Below are positions 11,024-22,232 of a stretch of 64,000 nt of DNA, one piece after another. Position numbers and translations under genes: made by a program. Origin of the DNA: Apostichopus japonicus (lineage: Eukaryota; Echinodermata; Holothuroidea; Aspidochirotida; Stichopodidae); assembly GCF_037975245.1 (NCBI RefSeq), contig NC_092568.1, positions 4,105,001-4,169,000 on the forward strand, in the 5' to 3' direction. Every line of letters begins with the position of its first letter. Positions within the stretch are counted from its first letter, which is position 1. Under the pieces are notes generated by a model. It ran no database searches. It saw only the letters and a list, made by a program, of their open reading frames with translations, and was not told where the DNA came from.

Positions 11024-11406
11024 CAGTGGCGGAGCTAGGGGTATTGGTCAGGAGGGGCGAGAATGGTCTGTAGGGGCGCTTTCGACAATATCTAAGCGGA
11101 GCGCCACCACTGGTTGACGCGTAGCGTACAGAAATTTTTTGAGTAAAGATACTCCCTAGATCGCCGGAAATGACTCTTTCCGGGCCTGGCTTATTTGCAG
11201 AAAAACGAAGAATAAATAGGTGTCATCGCCAAATTACACCAACAAAATGTGACAAATGTCAATAAGTAGATGAGAGCGCAATAAAAAAGTCAATAATCTC
11301 GAATAAGTAAAAAGTGGTAAAGAGCTGAAAAGGGTGCCAGCAGTCCATTTGAGTCCGTCAGGGGGGGCATCCGCCCCCCCCTGACTGTATGGACGCTCCG
11401 CCACTG
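11024..11406 (+). mobile_element. hAT-type MITE, copy 2 (383 bp)
   Basis: The terminal inverted repeats are CAGTGGCGGAGC and GCTCCGCCACTG. A perfect 8-bp TSD, CTTAAATA, lies at 11016-11023 and 11407-11414. It aligns along its length with the inverted copy at 34031-34361. Shared internal text includes AAATGTGACAAATGTCAATA and a G7/C8 stem near the right end. It carries no coding sequence. The exact TSD suggests a fairly young insertion. Confidence 0.95.
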
Positions 11407-11414
11407 CTTAAATA

Positions 11415-14400
11415 TTTAAGCAAATTTGTTTGCAAAAATGGGAAATCGTCCAATGAAATGCATCCAGCTGATTTTAGGGGAATAAACAATATGTTTATTG
11501 TTTACATGCAGATCATTTGACACACAAAACAAAATGAAAAAATGTAGAATATTATAATTCATTGAGAGGCAATATGGTATCTATGGTGAAGTAAATATAC
11601 TGTGTAGTAATTGTAGATTCATACAGAACTCATTCCAACCCACCCTCATTCCAACCTTACCCACCCCCCTCCCCCTCCCCCACCTGCCCAAGCTTCCCAC
11701 AAAATTCTCAATAGACCTGACTGGCTGTTCTTCACACTGTTCATTATGTCAATCCTTCAGATACTTCAAGATCAATTGCCCAAGTGCTTCTGTTTAATAA
11801 TTGACTGATTCTACCCAAAGATATCAAGATAAGTGATCCTGTTGGTGCAGGTGCATGTCATATATCTAGGTAATATTGCTATTTATATATACTTCAAATC
11901 GAAAGAGATCTTATCTTTTGCCGTACATTTACGGCAATCAAAGCCGTACAATATCTCTTTCTTTCTTTCCTACTTTTGTCTTTTTCAATGTCGCAGTGGC
12001 TGACAGTTGCACTTGGTCTGTTGTTTTCATATATATATATATGCCAGACTGATATCTATGTGTAAAAGATACAACCCAAGGAACCCTTGCACCTGCCATT
12101 CATGTCTTGAATTTTAAGTAGCTTTCAGATACATCCTTACATCGCCTCATAGTGTTTCGAATCATGAAAATGCAACAACAAAATTTACCTTTGGGCATTT
12201 TGTTTGATTATATTCAGCTATTAAAGTAAATTTTTCATACACTTTAATGTTTATTGTTGGGTAGTTATTGACCCTTCAGATGGTTATCATGAACCAGTGA
12301 TGTCCTTAAAATATTTCAGATGCTGTACCCCCCCCACCCCCCGCACTGTTGCGACTTGATTCCATGGCGCTAATTTGATACGATTTACAAAATGTTCTTG
12401 CAGTGGGAGGTGCAGAGTCAATTCAGCTTTAAATGATCTGTACACTTAAATGATGAGTCTAGGCACAAAAAAGGGATTGTGATAATATGATTATAGAAAG
12501 ACTGCCATAAGTGTAGTGTTGATTTAATTTTGAGAGATGACCCTTTAATTATCTGAGAATTCATCAATGTAAGCGATTGGTTCAGATACAATGCCAAAAC
12601 TCAATAGGAAAAGGATGAGTAGGTTTAATGGCCTTCAATAACATGTTAATGAAATGCATTGTATATATACCATCTGATATGTCATCTGAGGATGCTGTGT
12701 TATTTATATTTAAGGTAAAAGAACCAGGTTTTTATTGAGCGGCTAGACTTTATAAAACAAAACATTAGTATTAACATTTTAGGCCTACACAATGAGGAGA
12801 TGAATATCTCGAAAAATGGAATCACTATAGAAATATTTCTGGCAGCGCTCCAAGTTTTCTTTTTCTGTTTGAACTGTAACGATTTTTACGACTAAAATTC
12901 TCCCTAAAGTCATTTGTTATTTTCAAAAATTCGGTGAAAAACTGCATATATTTAAGGAACATACAAGATAAAATGTTGTCAACTTTATTTGCCCTTAAAG
13001 CTGTGTTGATGCATTCATACACAAAGATAACAGCAAGGTTCTGGTAAAGTTATGATATAGTTATGAAACTTTACCAGGCATGTGCTGACTTGTATATTGT
13101 TTATAGATTGAATAAATGAAAATGTGAATACATTTACACGGATTATTGCCATGTATGGATTCCATTTAACCAACCCTACACTGGGAGTGTTTCATTAAAG
13201 AGTCACAAAAATGGATGTGTTGAAAGATTTTTGGTTGAGTTTGTAAAAACCTGAGGGTGTAAAACTGCCTCACTTTGATGGGAGGAAGAGGAGGGGAAGG
13301 GGAGGAGGGGGAGGGGAAGAATGTTCTCTGTGTCTAAACTACTAGTGGATTACTTTCAGATAAAAATGGCACTGGAAATGTCAACTTAGATGTAACTTTG
13401 CTGACCAATTAGTACAAATTATCTAGACTAACTCTTCCGTCTTTTCCAAGAAGAGAAATTTCCAAGGGATGCAAACCTTATAGTGTGAAGGTGTGCCTAG
13501 TAAATGACACACTTGGATTGGCTTATAGAACTTACAAGATTGACATATTGTGGAAGTGACATTTAAGAGAAGGCAGACCCCTTTGCATTGTCTGAGCCTT
13601 TCGAATTCTGCGTTACTAAAGTTTTCTTGTGACAGGGAAATGTTTCAAATTATGGACATATAAAGAGTTCATGGGGTAAACTATCACTGTGTTCAGTTTA
13701 ATATCGCAATAATCTTCTTGGTTGTTCTTTATCTTGTGTGTTTTAAATCCATTCACCAAATTACCTTCAGAGTATTCTGTTAATTCAACAATTCTATTCA
13801 GTTTGTATCACATCAAACCTTTGTTCTAGTGGCCACCAAATGTACTGATCTTAATTTGTATATGTACCAGACACCTGTATTGAATTTTATTTAAACTTGC
13901 TTCTATATGCTTCTAAAACATCAAATAACTCTTTGGTGAGACACATCTTGCCTATTTATCCAGTTCCTTAGAATTGTTTATCTAGTGGGCTAAAATAAAA
14001 ATGGTATGACAGAGAAATGTTCATGGTTCAAATCGTACTGAGTGGCTCTCCTGGGACTCTTGAGTCGACATTGTGAATATTTGATGCCAGAGTAATACAT
14101 TGGAGTCTCTCACGTTTCATTTAAATGTCTTCTTTAAATTTGCGTTGATTTCTTCTTACATCCTTGGGAATATATCTTCAGCGCTTTAATTTATAAACTA
14201 AACAAGCTATTGGGTGGCAACGGCCCTGTGGAATAGCGTATCCAAAATTGTCCGATCACGTCACACACAGAAATATTTACATATTATGTGAAAAACCTTG
14301 TAAAAGCCTCACATTAATATCCCTCATTTCTAAAATAAAGATATTTATGTTTGATAAGATTAATATCTGTTTCCAGATAAAAGCCACGAGCTACGGCATA

Positions 14401-15680
14401 CTCAAACTGAGATGAAGAATAAAAAGGTAATGTGCACAGACATTGTATGACAAATGTTCCACAAAATGTTATCTTCAGTTTTTGCATTTTTGCTCATCAA
14501 TAATTTTGAAATTACCAAACCTATGGTGAATTATTCCGCCGAAAAAGATGACAATTGTTGAAACTAAACCATCCCGTAAAAGCTTCTGTTTTCCACCGAG
14601 TGAATTAGGTTACTGAGGAAGTAATACATGAATTTGATTCAATTTTCAATTTGATTGCCCAGACAATTAGGTGCAGGTATTAATATTATATGCAAAGAGC
14701 AGACTGGAACACCTCAAAATCGTCAACTTTGGAAATGAAACAATTGGCAATTCAAGCACTTTTAATAATAAGCTAATCATGTCTAGGGGTATTGATATCA
14801 AATAACAAGGTTTTATCATTTTTTTAATATTTTGAACAGTTCAATGAAATGCTTAAACATCCTCTTTTTCCAAAGTTTTAGTGGTGGATTTATTGTTTGT
14901 AATATTATAGTATCAACGTATGATTTTTATCATCCAATAATTAAGAAAGTTTTCAATATTCTATAGTTTCTTGAAAATGGATCATAGTTATTAATGATGG
15001 CCAGTGTTATAGCTGCACATATAGTTGGAGATTTTAAAGCATTTATGTAGATCATTCAATGTATATTTATAACATGGTTCAGTCAAGAACTTTCAGGTGT
15101 ACAATGTCATCCCCAAAATGTTAATGTTAGTAATACTGACATGTTGCACACAGACAGTCAGACATTACCATTACCTTTTGAACCCACTAAAATGCTAAGC
15201 TCACCACACCATGTTATTAATCCTACCCTATATGCTGGTAGCCACTACTAATGCACACTAACCCACACATTTTCAGTTCAGTGCCTCAAGGGGTGTGAGA
15301 TGGGTAACAACTTTTAATTGCCACTTTTGCACAAAGTTTCAAGTTACAATATCTCATTCCCACTATCTTCCATGTAGGAAAGAGATATCTGATAATATGC
15401 AATTTTATTTATTTTTAATTTTTTTGGGTCTCTGATCACTTCCACATCAAACCGAGAGACCTGCCCTAGTTTGATCGTATTTGTGCATCATTTAGAAATT
15501 ACTGATTCCAATGATGGCAATTTTCTAACCGATGCGCTTTAAGAAATGTGCGCAATTCAATCCTTTGGCAATATTTTATTTAAATTGCAATGTATATTAT
15601 TCTCCCTTTGCAAGATTTTGTTCTTTAATATTCAAAAAAGGAAACCCAATGTAAAGTTGGCAGAATATTCTATTAAATTA
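11415..15680. other. Unassigned 4.3-kb intergenic or intronic sequence
   Basis: No convincing exon was found on either strand. Low-complexity patches include a C-rich tract (about 11660-11690), a TA tract near 12032, poly-C at 12330 and a purine-rich tract at 13279-13320. The words AAGGAACATACAAGAT at 12953-12968 resemble part of family R1, but the match does not extend. If 15702-15876 is a real terminal exon, this span would include its last intron. Confidence 0.45.
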
Positions 15681-15701
15681 AATGGGCCAAATTGTTTTTA
15701 G

Positions 15702-15876
15702 TAAATTAGCTGATGGTGTTTGTAGACTGGCAGATGTCAATTATAGCCTAAACGAGGTGATGTCCTTCGTGAACTCAGACGGTTACCCTGGAGCCTTCCT
15801 GGGCATGCAGTTTAAATTTGCGAATGGAAGGAATGAAAAAGTAGACAAATATTTGAAGTCCATATTTTCTGTGTAA
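15702..15876 (+). CDS. Candidate terminal coding exon of an unidentified gene
   Basis: A frame opens at an acceptor-like ATTGTTTTTAG (ends 15701) and runs to a TAA at 15874-15876. The peptide includes LADGVCRLADVNYSLNEVM and FVNSDGYPGAFLGMQFKFAN. Many codons end in G or C (GAG, GTG, TCC, TTC, AAC, GAC, TAC, GCC, CTG, GGC), which is unlike the surrounding AT-rich DNA and suggests real coding selection. An ATTAAA polyadenylation-like signal lies at 15947. The frame can also be read from ATG at 15682 as a 64-codon ORF, but a terminal exon with a phase-2 acceptor is more likely. I do not recognise the family, and no upstream partner exon was found. Confidence 0.4.
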
Positions 15877-16065
15877 AAAAAAATGCATTGCCTCTTGATA
15901 AAATGTGTTGGATATTATTATTGTAAACATCTTAAGACTAAATCCTATTAAAATATATGAGAAGTACTTTGTAAATATTTACATAAGTTAATGTATTTAA
16001 GGTTCGAGGGCCTGTCATGATTCCCCGCTTCTAGAAGGATGTTTGTCATCATTTGACATGTTTAC

Positions 16066-16112
16066 CTATACACAGGCTTTTGCAGTAGATAAGCAGTTTG
16101 CTAACAATTTTT
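16066..16112 (-). repeat. Fragment of a repeat also found at 54559-54600
   Basis: The reverse complement reads TGTTAGCAAACTGCTTATC, then ACTG, then AAGCCTGTGTA. It matches 54560-54597 with a few changes. The full element and its ends are not visible here. Confidence 0.65.
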
Positions 16113-16539
16113 TTTCTCTCTCTCTCTATACTTAGAGGGCCTAAATTTAAGTTATTTGAAACTTAATATCGATAATTTGGTTGCCTGGCTGTCATTTTTA
16201 TCAATTCAAAGGTTCCTGGTGAAATAATGCAGTGATCATTCATGGCAGAAACATACACTTGTCGCAATCCCCCCCCCCCACGCCCACCCCCACCCACTTT
16301 CAAAAGAGGAACCTGCTCCATCTTCCTATACTTATTTGGTTGACTTCCCCACCTCCTTATTGTAGTTTGTCAGTCTCTTCCAAACTAAAGAGCAATATTT
16401 CTGAGTCATGTCTTTGCTCTTAACAGAAACCCTTTAGTCCAAGCCAGTGTCAATCAAGAAGGCAACATGGTACCATTTCGTATTTTTTTCTGAAAGGCAA
16501 ACAAATCTTTGCAGTCATGATGCTGTTTGTGGTGTATGT
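16113..16539. other. Unassigned sequence with C-rich tract
   Basis: A CCCCCCCCC tract with CACCC units lies at 16269-16296. No gene was recognised. Confidence 0.4.
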
Positions 16540-16921
16540 GACACCCCTTGTTAAACTCAAGAAGGACAAGAGGCATATTAAATTTGGTAAAGGCCAAGAG
16601 GTCGAAGTCTGAAAACCTTGTGAACACAACAACTCAAGAAGGACAATTTCATTGTACTTCAAGTTTGATATCACTTGGTGAAAACAAGAACCCTATAGAA
16701 GTTGGTGCAGGTAAAAAGGCACTTTAGGTCAGCCTAACATAAAAATCTATGACTCCAACAGCCCATTCCAGATGGACTTCATACTTGGTATGTGGATCCA
16801 CCTTGCTGAGTGTACAAGAATTTTATTGCTTTAAGTGGAGGTCACACGTCCAAAGAGGTCAAAGTTTAAAACCTTTTACACACAGTCAATCAAGAATTCA
16901 AGCTTGAATGTTGTTCATACT
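16540..16921. repeat. Left part of a tandem array of about 150 bp carrying AGGTCA units
   Basis: Phrases such as GTTAAACTCAAGAAGGACAA, TTGGTATGTGGATCCACCTT and GAGGTCAAAG recur at about 145-160-base spacing. The same array resumes at 19568, so the fold-back element at 16926-19563 was inserted into it. Confidence 0.7.
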
Positions 16922-16925
16922 TTAT

Positions 16926-17352
16926 ATACGGAGAGCCAAACGTTCCATAAATGTCGAAAAAGAAAGTGAAGTGTCCAAGTTAATATATATATGTCCAAAT
17001 CGATATCAACATGTTACAATTCGATATCAGCATGTTACAATTCCATATGAACATGTCCAAACAAAATACAATATGCCATTGCGTCTATCAACATGTCAAA
17101 TTCAACATCAGCATGTCGAAAACTTGTAACAGCATGCCATTACTACATTGGTCATGTCAACATGCTATATTTACGTCGTGCTATAATTTTGGCACTTCGG
17201 CGCGCGCCAACGTTTCGTATATGTCGAGATTTATTTCAGTATGTCCAAAACTTGTGTCAGCATGGTGAGCGAAGAGTAGTGAAGTATTGCCATGACAATG
17301 TTGCACATGGTTCGTGTCGTTCACACGGTACTATGGTTGAATATACTGTAGC
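16926..17352 (+). repeat. Left inverted arm with internal 20-bp-scale repeats
   Basis: The arm is built partly of diverged tandem units such as CAACATGTTACAATTCGATA and CAGCATGTTACAATTCCATA, then units ending CATGTC. It is followed by a unique part containing GGCGCGCGCCAACG. Overlapping frames at 16908-17449 reflect the repeats. Confidence 0.85.
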
Positions 17353-17892
17353 TATAAACAGAAGGAGAAAACCCACTTTGAAGTATCATTGTAATCGACA
17401 AAATTTGATCGCCATAAGTAAACATGCCTCAGGGCACAAACACGGGTAAAGCCATCATCAGCTATTACGTAATCCTGGTACAAAGGTCATTTCGTATATA
17501 GCGTCCCTCACAACATAACAACAGACACTCCGATCCTAACGTATATGTAATTGAAATAGTATACACAGTACTCATATATGTTACGTTACGCATACCTGTA
17601 AGAATTTCGATCGGAATATATCTTTCATTTCTCACCGAATCATGCGAAGATTCGTATTTAATAATTAATTGTTTATCTCAGCATATATTTCATCGCAATA
17701 TATGAACAAGTAATGGCGAAATAGGTACTTTTAGTCAAGTATTTTCCGATAAAACTTTTCTTCGTTCGTTAGGCAAATAACGTTAGTGCTGTTTGTTATT
17801 GCATTGGGCACCTAGTGTTATAAAATTAACAAAATTAATTTAACACGAAACATGGCTGCCAAAAAACTTTGCATCCGCCGAGGACATTAGAA

Positions 17893-18330
17893 ATGTTCAT
17901 GCTACAGGATATAGTTGAATTTATGGTGAAGCTGATGATTGAAGAGTTTGAGAGGCTGGATGTTCCAGACGACATAAATTTGGAAGATACATTAATTGTT
18001 GAAAAACATGAGGAACAAATTCTAAGATAATTAGCAGGTTATGTGCCATTTGCCCTTTAAAAACGTTACATGAAAGTTAAGAGTACTCAGAATGCTTTAA
18101 TATTTTTACAGTACTTAAACTGTATGTCTGTTGCAGGTGAAGGTCACAGTTTTTTAGATTACAGTAAAGCCTGGGTGGAAAAACAAAATAAAGGTGGATT
18201 AATCTTAGTTAATGACAATATTTTCATGCTTTTCAAGACTGGAATTTCAGACAAAGCAAATTTTAAACATGAAGACCTTGCAACGTCTGGTAGTGTAAAA
18301 CCTGTCTCGAAACCAACTGGAGGAGGGTAG
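17893..18330 (+). pseudogene. Broken transposon-borne coding remnant in the fold-back element
   Basis: One reading frame runs from ATG 17893 to a TAG at 18328. It is interrupted by two in-frame TAA codons, at 18028-18030 and 18058-18060. The parts read MFMLQDIVEFMVKLMIEEFE, then LAGYVPFAL, then HSFLDYSKAWVEKQNKGGLI and LVNDNIFMLFKTGI. The coherent frame on both sides of the stops, with acidic and aromatic-rich sequence, indicates decay of a once longer protein. The LAGYVP and KGGL.LVND phrases recall an uncharacterised protein type that I associate with repetitive DNA in marine invertebrates. This is recollection and not a family assignment. It lies between the two arms, so it may derive from the element's own protein. 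Confidence 0.55.
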
Positions 18331-18479
18331 GGGAGGTAGATGGGGGACGGGTACAGATTAACTCTAAATCAGGAGGCAGACACCAGAGTTGTATGTTTAA
18401 TAAAAGTATAATTTCTCATCTCATTCTACATCTACAGCGTATAATACACAATATTTACATTTGCCCAATATAACGCACT

Positions 18480-18700
18480 GGGGTCGGGCACAACCCAAGG
18501 ATACGCAGGCATAACACTGGGGCTGCGCAAGGGTCGGGCAGTCTAAACGTCGGCAATCCACCGGTGTCGGGCAGCACAGGCTTCGGGCATTCCGCTTGAC
18601 TCGGGCAGGGCAGGTGTCGGGCAATCCGCTGGACTCGGGCAGGGCAGGTGTCGGGCAATCCGCTGGACTCGGGCAGCGCAGGTGTCGGGCACTCTAAAAT
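18480..18700 (-). repeat. GC-rich tandem repeat inside the fold-back element
   Basis: CAGGTGTCGGGCAATCCGCT and GGACTCGGGCAGGGCA recur two to three times with a period near 46 bases, plus diverged flanking units with TCGGGCA. GC content is far above the rest of the window. Short minus-strand Pro/Cys-rich frames are products of the repeat. Confidence 0.8.
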
Positions 18701-19136
18701 GCCTAAACACATTTGTTTGGACTTAGGCAAATATCAAAGGCTTTACCACGAGCCGCCGGAAGGAAAGTTCCTCGTCTTGCACTCGACCGACTCTCCGACT
18801 CTCTGACTCACTCATTTACGAAAGAACCCTTCATTAAAATACCCCGGAAATAACCCCCGTATACACACGTCCGTACATAAACTGTAAAAAAAGGCTTAGA
18901 CCAATCTTGGACTACCTGTATATAACTACGATGAGTTGCGACCAATGGGATCGACTCACACACCCACCGCCGTGCCTGCCTATGCCAGTCACGGGAATAC
19001 ATCGATATAGCAAAATTACGTAATCAGTTCCTGTTCCTGTTTCGGATAAACAGCTCTCGTTACCTCCGCGGAGCGCAACAGATGTAACCCCTGAGGGAAC
19101 GAAACGTATCTCACTAAGGAAAAGTCGTAGCTTTCC

Positions 19137-19563
19137 GCTACAGTATATTCAACCATAGTACCGTGTGAACGACACGAACCATGTGCAACGTTGTCATGGC
19201 AATACTTCACTACTCTTCGCTCACCATGCTGACACAAGTTTTGGACATACTGAAATAAATCTCGACATATACGAAACGTTGGCGCGCGCCGAAGTGCCAA
19301 AATTATAGCACGACGTAAATATAGCATGTTGACATGACCAATGTAGTAATGGCATGCTGTTACAAGTTTTCGACATGCTGATGTTGAATTTGACATGTTG
19401 ATAGACGCAATGGCATATTGTATTTTGTTTGGACATGTTCATATGGAATTGTGACATGCTGATATCGAATTGTAACATGTTGATATCGATTTGGACATAT
19501 ATATATTAACTTGGACACTTCACTTTCTTTTTCGACATTTATGGAACGTTTGGCTCTCCGTAT
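19137..19563 (-). repeat. Right inverted arm of the fold-back element
   Basis: This is the inverted partner of 16926-17352 with the same length. The two arms encode the same peptide ending SHGTMVEYTVA before the sequences diverge at the arm boundary. A rare visible difference in the repeat part is TTGTGACATG against TTGTAACATG. Confidence 0.9.
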
Positions 19564-19567
19564 TTAT

Positions 19568-20420
19568 ATGTAAATGAATCTTAGTGAGTTCAAGAATCTG
19601 GTTATTTTTTTACGGAAGTCAAAAGTCATTTGAAGTCAACAAAGGTTAAAGTATGAAATCCTTGTTCAAAATAATACCTACATATTAAAGCTCAAATTAT
19701 TTTAATACTTTATGCATCTTTATGTGTTCAAGAACCTTGTTGTTTTCTATGGATAACAAAAGTGGTTTGAGGTCAGAGGTTGAAGTATGCAAACCTTCTA
19801 CACACAGTAACTCCAAAATTGAACCCTAAAATGAAGCAGAGGTCAGAGTCTGAAAATGTTGGGTACTTATCCATTTTAGTGAGTATAAGGATCCTTCTGT
19901 TTTCATTATGGAGGTCAAAGATTGTTTTAGGTCAAAAGTCTGGAAACCTTACAACACAAAATCCCAAAAAAGCAAGAAAGCAAAGCCTGCTAAAACTTGT
20001 TACCTTGTATGTAGATCCATCTTAGTAAGTGCAATAACCTTGCAGCATATTGTAGAGGTCAAAGGTCATTTGAGGTTAGCAACCATCAAACACTTAATAG
20101 ATGTAGTTTTATTTCAAAAGTAAAGATTGAGTGAATTGATAATACTGTGTGTAGATCCCTCATCAAATGAGCACAAGAAGGCTTTTTCTTCATAAGTAGG
20201 TCAAAGGTCACTTCTGATCAACATATGTTTAATGTCTGAAAGCCTTGTAAACACAGTTACACCACATGAAAATGTTGCATCAACAATGTTGCATCAACCT
20301 TGTATTATGTAGATCCACCTTAGTAAGTGTGCGAGAAACGCATTGTATTTTGTGGCGGTCAATTGTTACAATAGTTCAATAGAGGTCAACATAATAACAT
20401 AAATAACTAAATAAAGTTTG
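19568..20420. repeat. Right part of the AGGTCA-bearing tandem array
   Basis: About five to six diverged units of 145-155 bases occur. Each has a TTAGTGAGT or TTAGTAAGTG phrase, a GAGGTCAAAG phrase and ACACAGTAACTCCA-like text. Perfect AGGTCAAAGGTCA occurs at 20056-20068 and 20198-20210. That is a direct repeat of AGGTCA spaced by one base, the known DR1 site of nuclear receptors such as HNF4 and RXR heterodimers. Whether it is bound is unknown. Confidence 0.75.
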
Positions 20421-20518
20421 CAAAAAGTGTCACAAGGAATCACCAAGACTTTTGGATTACTTTCTGGTTAGTATTGTAATAACTTGGCAATGTTTTGAAC
20501 CCTGGAAGTGTTTTTGGT

Positions 20519-20754
20519 TTGTATGTATGTATGTATATTAGATCCTCCTGCAAGCAGGAACTCGCGAAGAAGCCTCATTGGCTTATCAAAGCCGCAAGCT
20601 GACCGAAGTCAGTCTCTTACATTCATATTTAACGTCCATGATTATGAATTGTCAATTGTCAACAACTCTGTAACTGGACGACATACATTAATCTTGGATT
20701 GACTCGAACCTTATGATTGAAAGGCACCGGCATTAACCACTGAGCTAACACTCC
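20519..20754 (-). mobile_element. tRNA-derived SINE, copy 1
   Basis: On the minus strand it starts GGAGTGTTAGCTCAGTGGTT, an A-box-like RNA polymerase III promoter. A shortened B-box region (GGTTCGAGTC) follows, then a unique body, and it ends in a short CATA microsatellite tail. It matches 45271-45514 along the full length. This copy lacks about five bases just before the B box, so it is probably unable to transcribe well. It is non-autonomous and depends on a LINE. Confidence 0.85.
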
Positions 20755-21632
20755 TATTTTTCTTTTTTCTATTTAAATTAAATACAAAAACTGGTTCCTT
20801 GGTACTTGAAAAGTTTGGACTCTGACTAGTACTGTACTTATGTTAGGCTAGACTGTACAGTTAACTCAGGATCTCAGTCTGTGTGTTATTCCAATCGGAC
20901 AAATAACTGTGCTAGTTAGGTTCTTTGGCAAAGATTGAAAATGTTTATAATTAATTCACGAAATCAAAAGTTGCTTTAAAATTTCTTTTAAAATCTCATT
21001 TGACAAAAAAATAAAGTAGGTCACTCCGGGGGAATGTTTGCTCTTGGTGTTAGAGACTGTGAAGCAGCATAAAGAGACGACCTGTAGGAAAGGCAGACAA
21101 AGCTCAGTTTACATAAGGTAGCAGAGATTTAATTAAGTTTCCAATACCTTTTAAGGAACAGAAAGATTCCTTCAGGTCATGTTTGAAGTTTAGGACTTTG
21201 ATTTCACCGGCTAGAGGTTTGGCATGCGCAGCTTTACAACACATTTTATCAGGCATATGGTTTGTATTCGTGAGAGTTGTTGAAGAAGCTTGATGGGATT
21301 CTGTCACCCTTAAGGAAGAACAGCATCCTAGTAAATTATAAAAGTCAAAAAAACAAAACATTTATAATAATTTCCTTGACAAGATATCCTGGGGAACACA
21401 TTAAGTTGATAATGTGCATTAAATCTGTTTCACACTAATCATGTCTCTGAGTGTTCTTCTCCGACAAAATTGACAAATTGATCGAGGCTCTGCTCCTACA
21501 ATCACACACCTTAGGAACATAATATATAATAGTGGATTTGCATGGAACAAGTTCAGTTTAATCCACAAGTCACTTGAAAAAGGAGGGTAGGGTTTGATCA
21601 CAAACAGAGGGGGATCCCCTGAAATGTTTAAT
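20755..21632. other. Unassigned sequence
   Basis: No exon or bounded repeat was seen. An 85-codon minus-strand frame at 21104-21361 has no recognised domain. Confidence 0.4.
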
Positions 21633-21634
21633 AT

Positions 21635-21639
<5 letters not shown>

Positions 21640-21683
<44 letters not shown>

Positions 21684-21711
21684 CCTATATATATATATAT
21701 ATATATATAGG

Positions 21712-21753
<42 letters not shown>

Positions 21754-21840
21754 CCTATATATATATATATATATATATATAGGCTGTATATATATATATA
21801 TATAGGCTGTATATATATATTGGCTGTATATATATATTGG

Positions 21841-21874
<34 letters not shown>

Positions 21875-21906
21875 CCAATATATATATACAGCCAATATAT
21901 ATACAG

Positions 21907-21966
<60 letters not shown>
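21640..21966. repeat. Long palindromic TA microsatellite with CAGCC/GGCTG punctuation
   Basis: Alternating TA runs of 10-60 bases are punctuated by TATACAGCCTATA and its complement TATAGGCTGTATA, and by ACAGCCAATA and TATTGGCTGT variants. The punctuations alternate in orientation, so neighbouring blocks are inverted repeats able to extrude cruciforms. All open frames (IYIYIY) are artefacts. Confidence 0.95.
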
Positions 21967-21971
<5 letters not shown>

Positions 21972-22232
21972 TATATATATATGAGAAACATTCTGAATAT
22001 ATATATGAGAAACATTCTAAATTCAAGGCGAACAGAAAAAAAGGCAAGTTTTTCACAAGGAGACCATTTAATCTTTGTAACTAAAGGAAGTATATATAGA
22101 ATAGCAGCCATAATGTTGTTATAATCTCAGTTATTGCAAACTGATGTCCTCAAATTTAACCATTTATTATTGTTTTTGGACCATTAAAAAAAAATCAATA
22201 TACTTTAAGAAATTCACTTTCTTAAGAAATTC

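Larger units (their letters stand above)
16926..19563. mobile_element. Fold-back DNA transposon with 427-bp inverted arms (2.64 kb)
   Basis: Arms 16926-17352 and 19137-19563 are equal-length inverted copies that look almost identical, including a shared 87-codon frame. The ends begin ATACGGAGAGCC and finish GGCTCTCCGTAT. Flanks carry TTAT at 16922-16925 and 19564-19567, a 4-bp TSD if the ends are set there. If the end is set at ACGG, the flanks give an 8-bp repeat with one mismatch (CTTTATAT, ATTTATAT), so TSD length is ambiguous. The interior holds a broken coding remnant (17893-18330) and a GC-rich tandem repeat. Long arms are known in Mutator-like and other fold-back elements. The superfamily is not settled. 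Confidence 0.85.

Noticed and set aside
17093-17449. Coding gene (118 codons), duplicated on the minus strand at 19016-19396
   Set aside because: The shared part is the inverted arm of the fold-back element. The frames diverge as soon as the arm ends, and the arm is built partly of short repeats.
20701-20754. Functional tRNA gene on the minus strand
   Set aside because: The B-box region carries a deletion and the sequence belongs to a dispersed SINE with a second copy.
21570-22124. Frames rich in IYIYIY on both strands
   Set aside because: TA dinucleotide repeats without stops.
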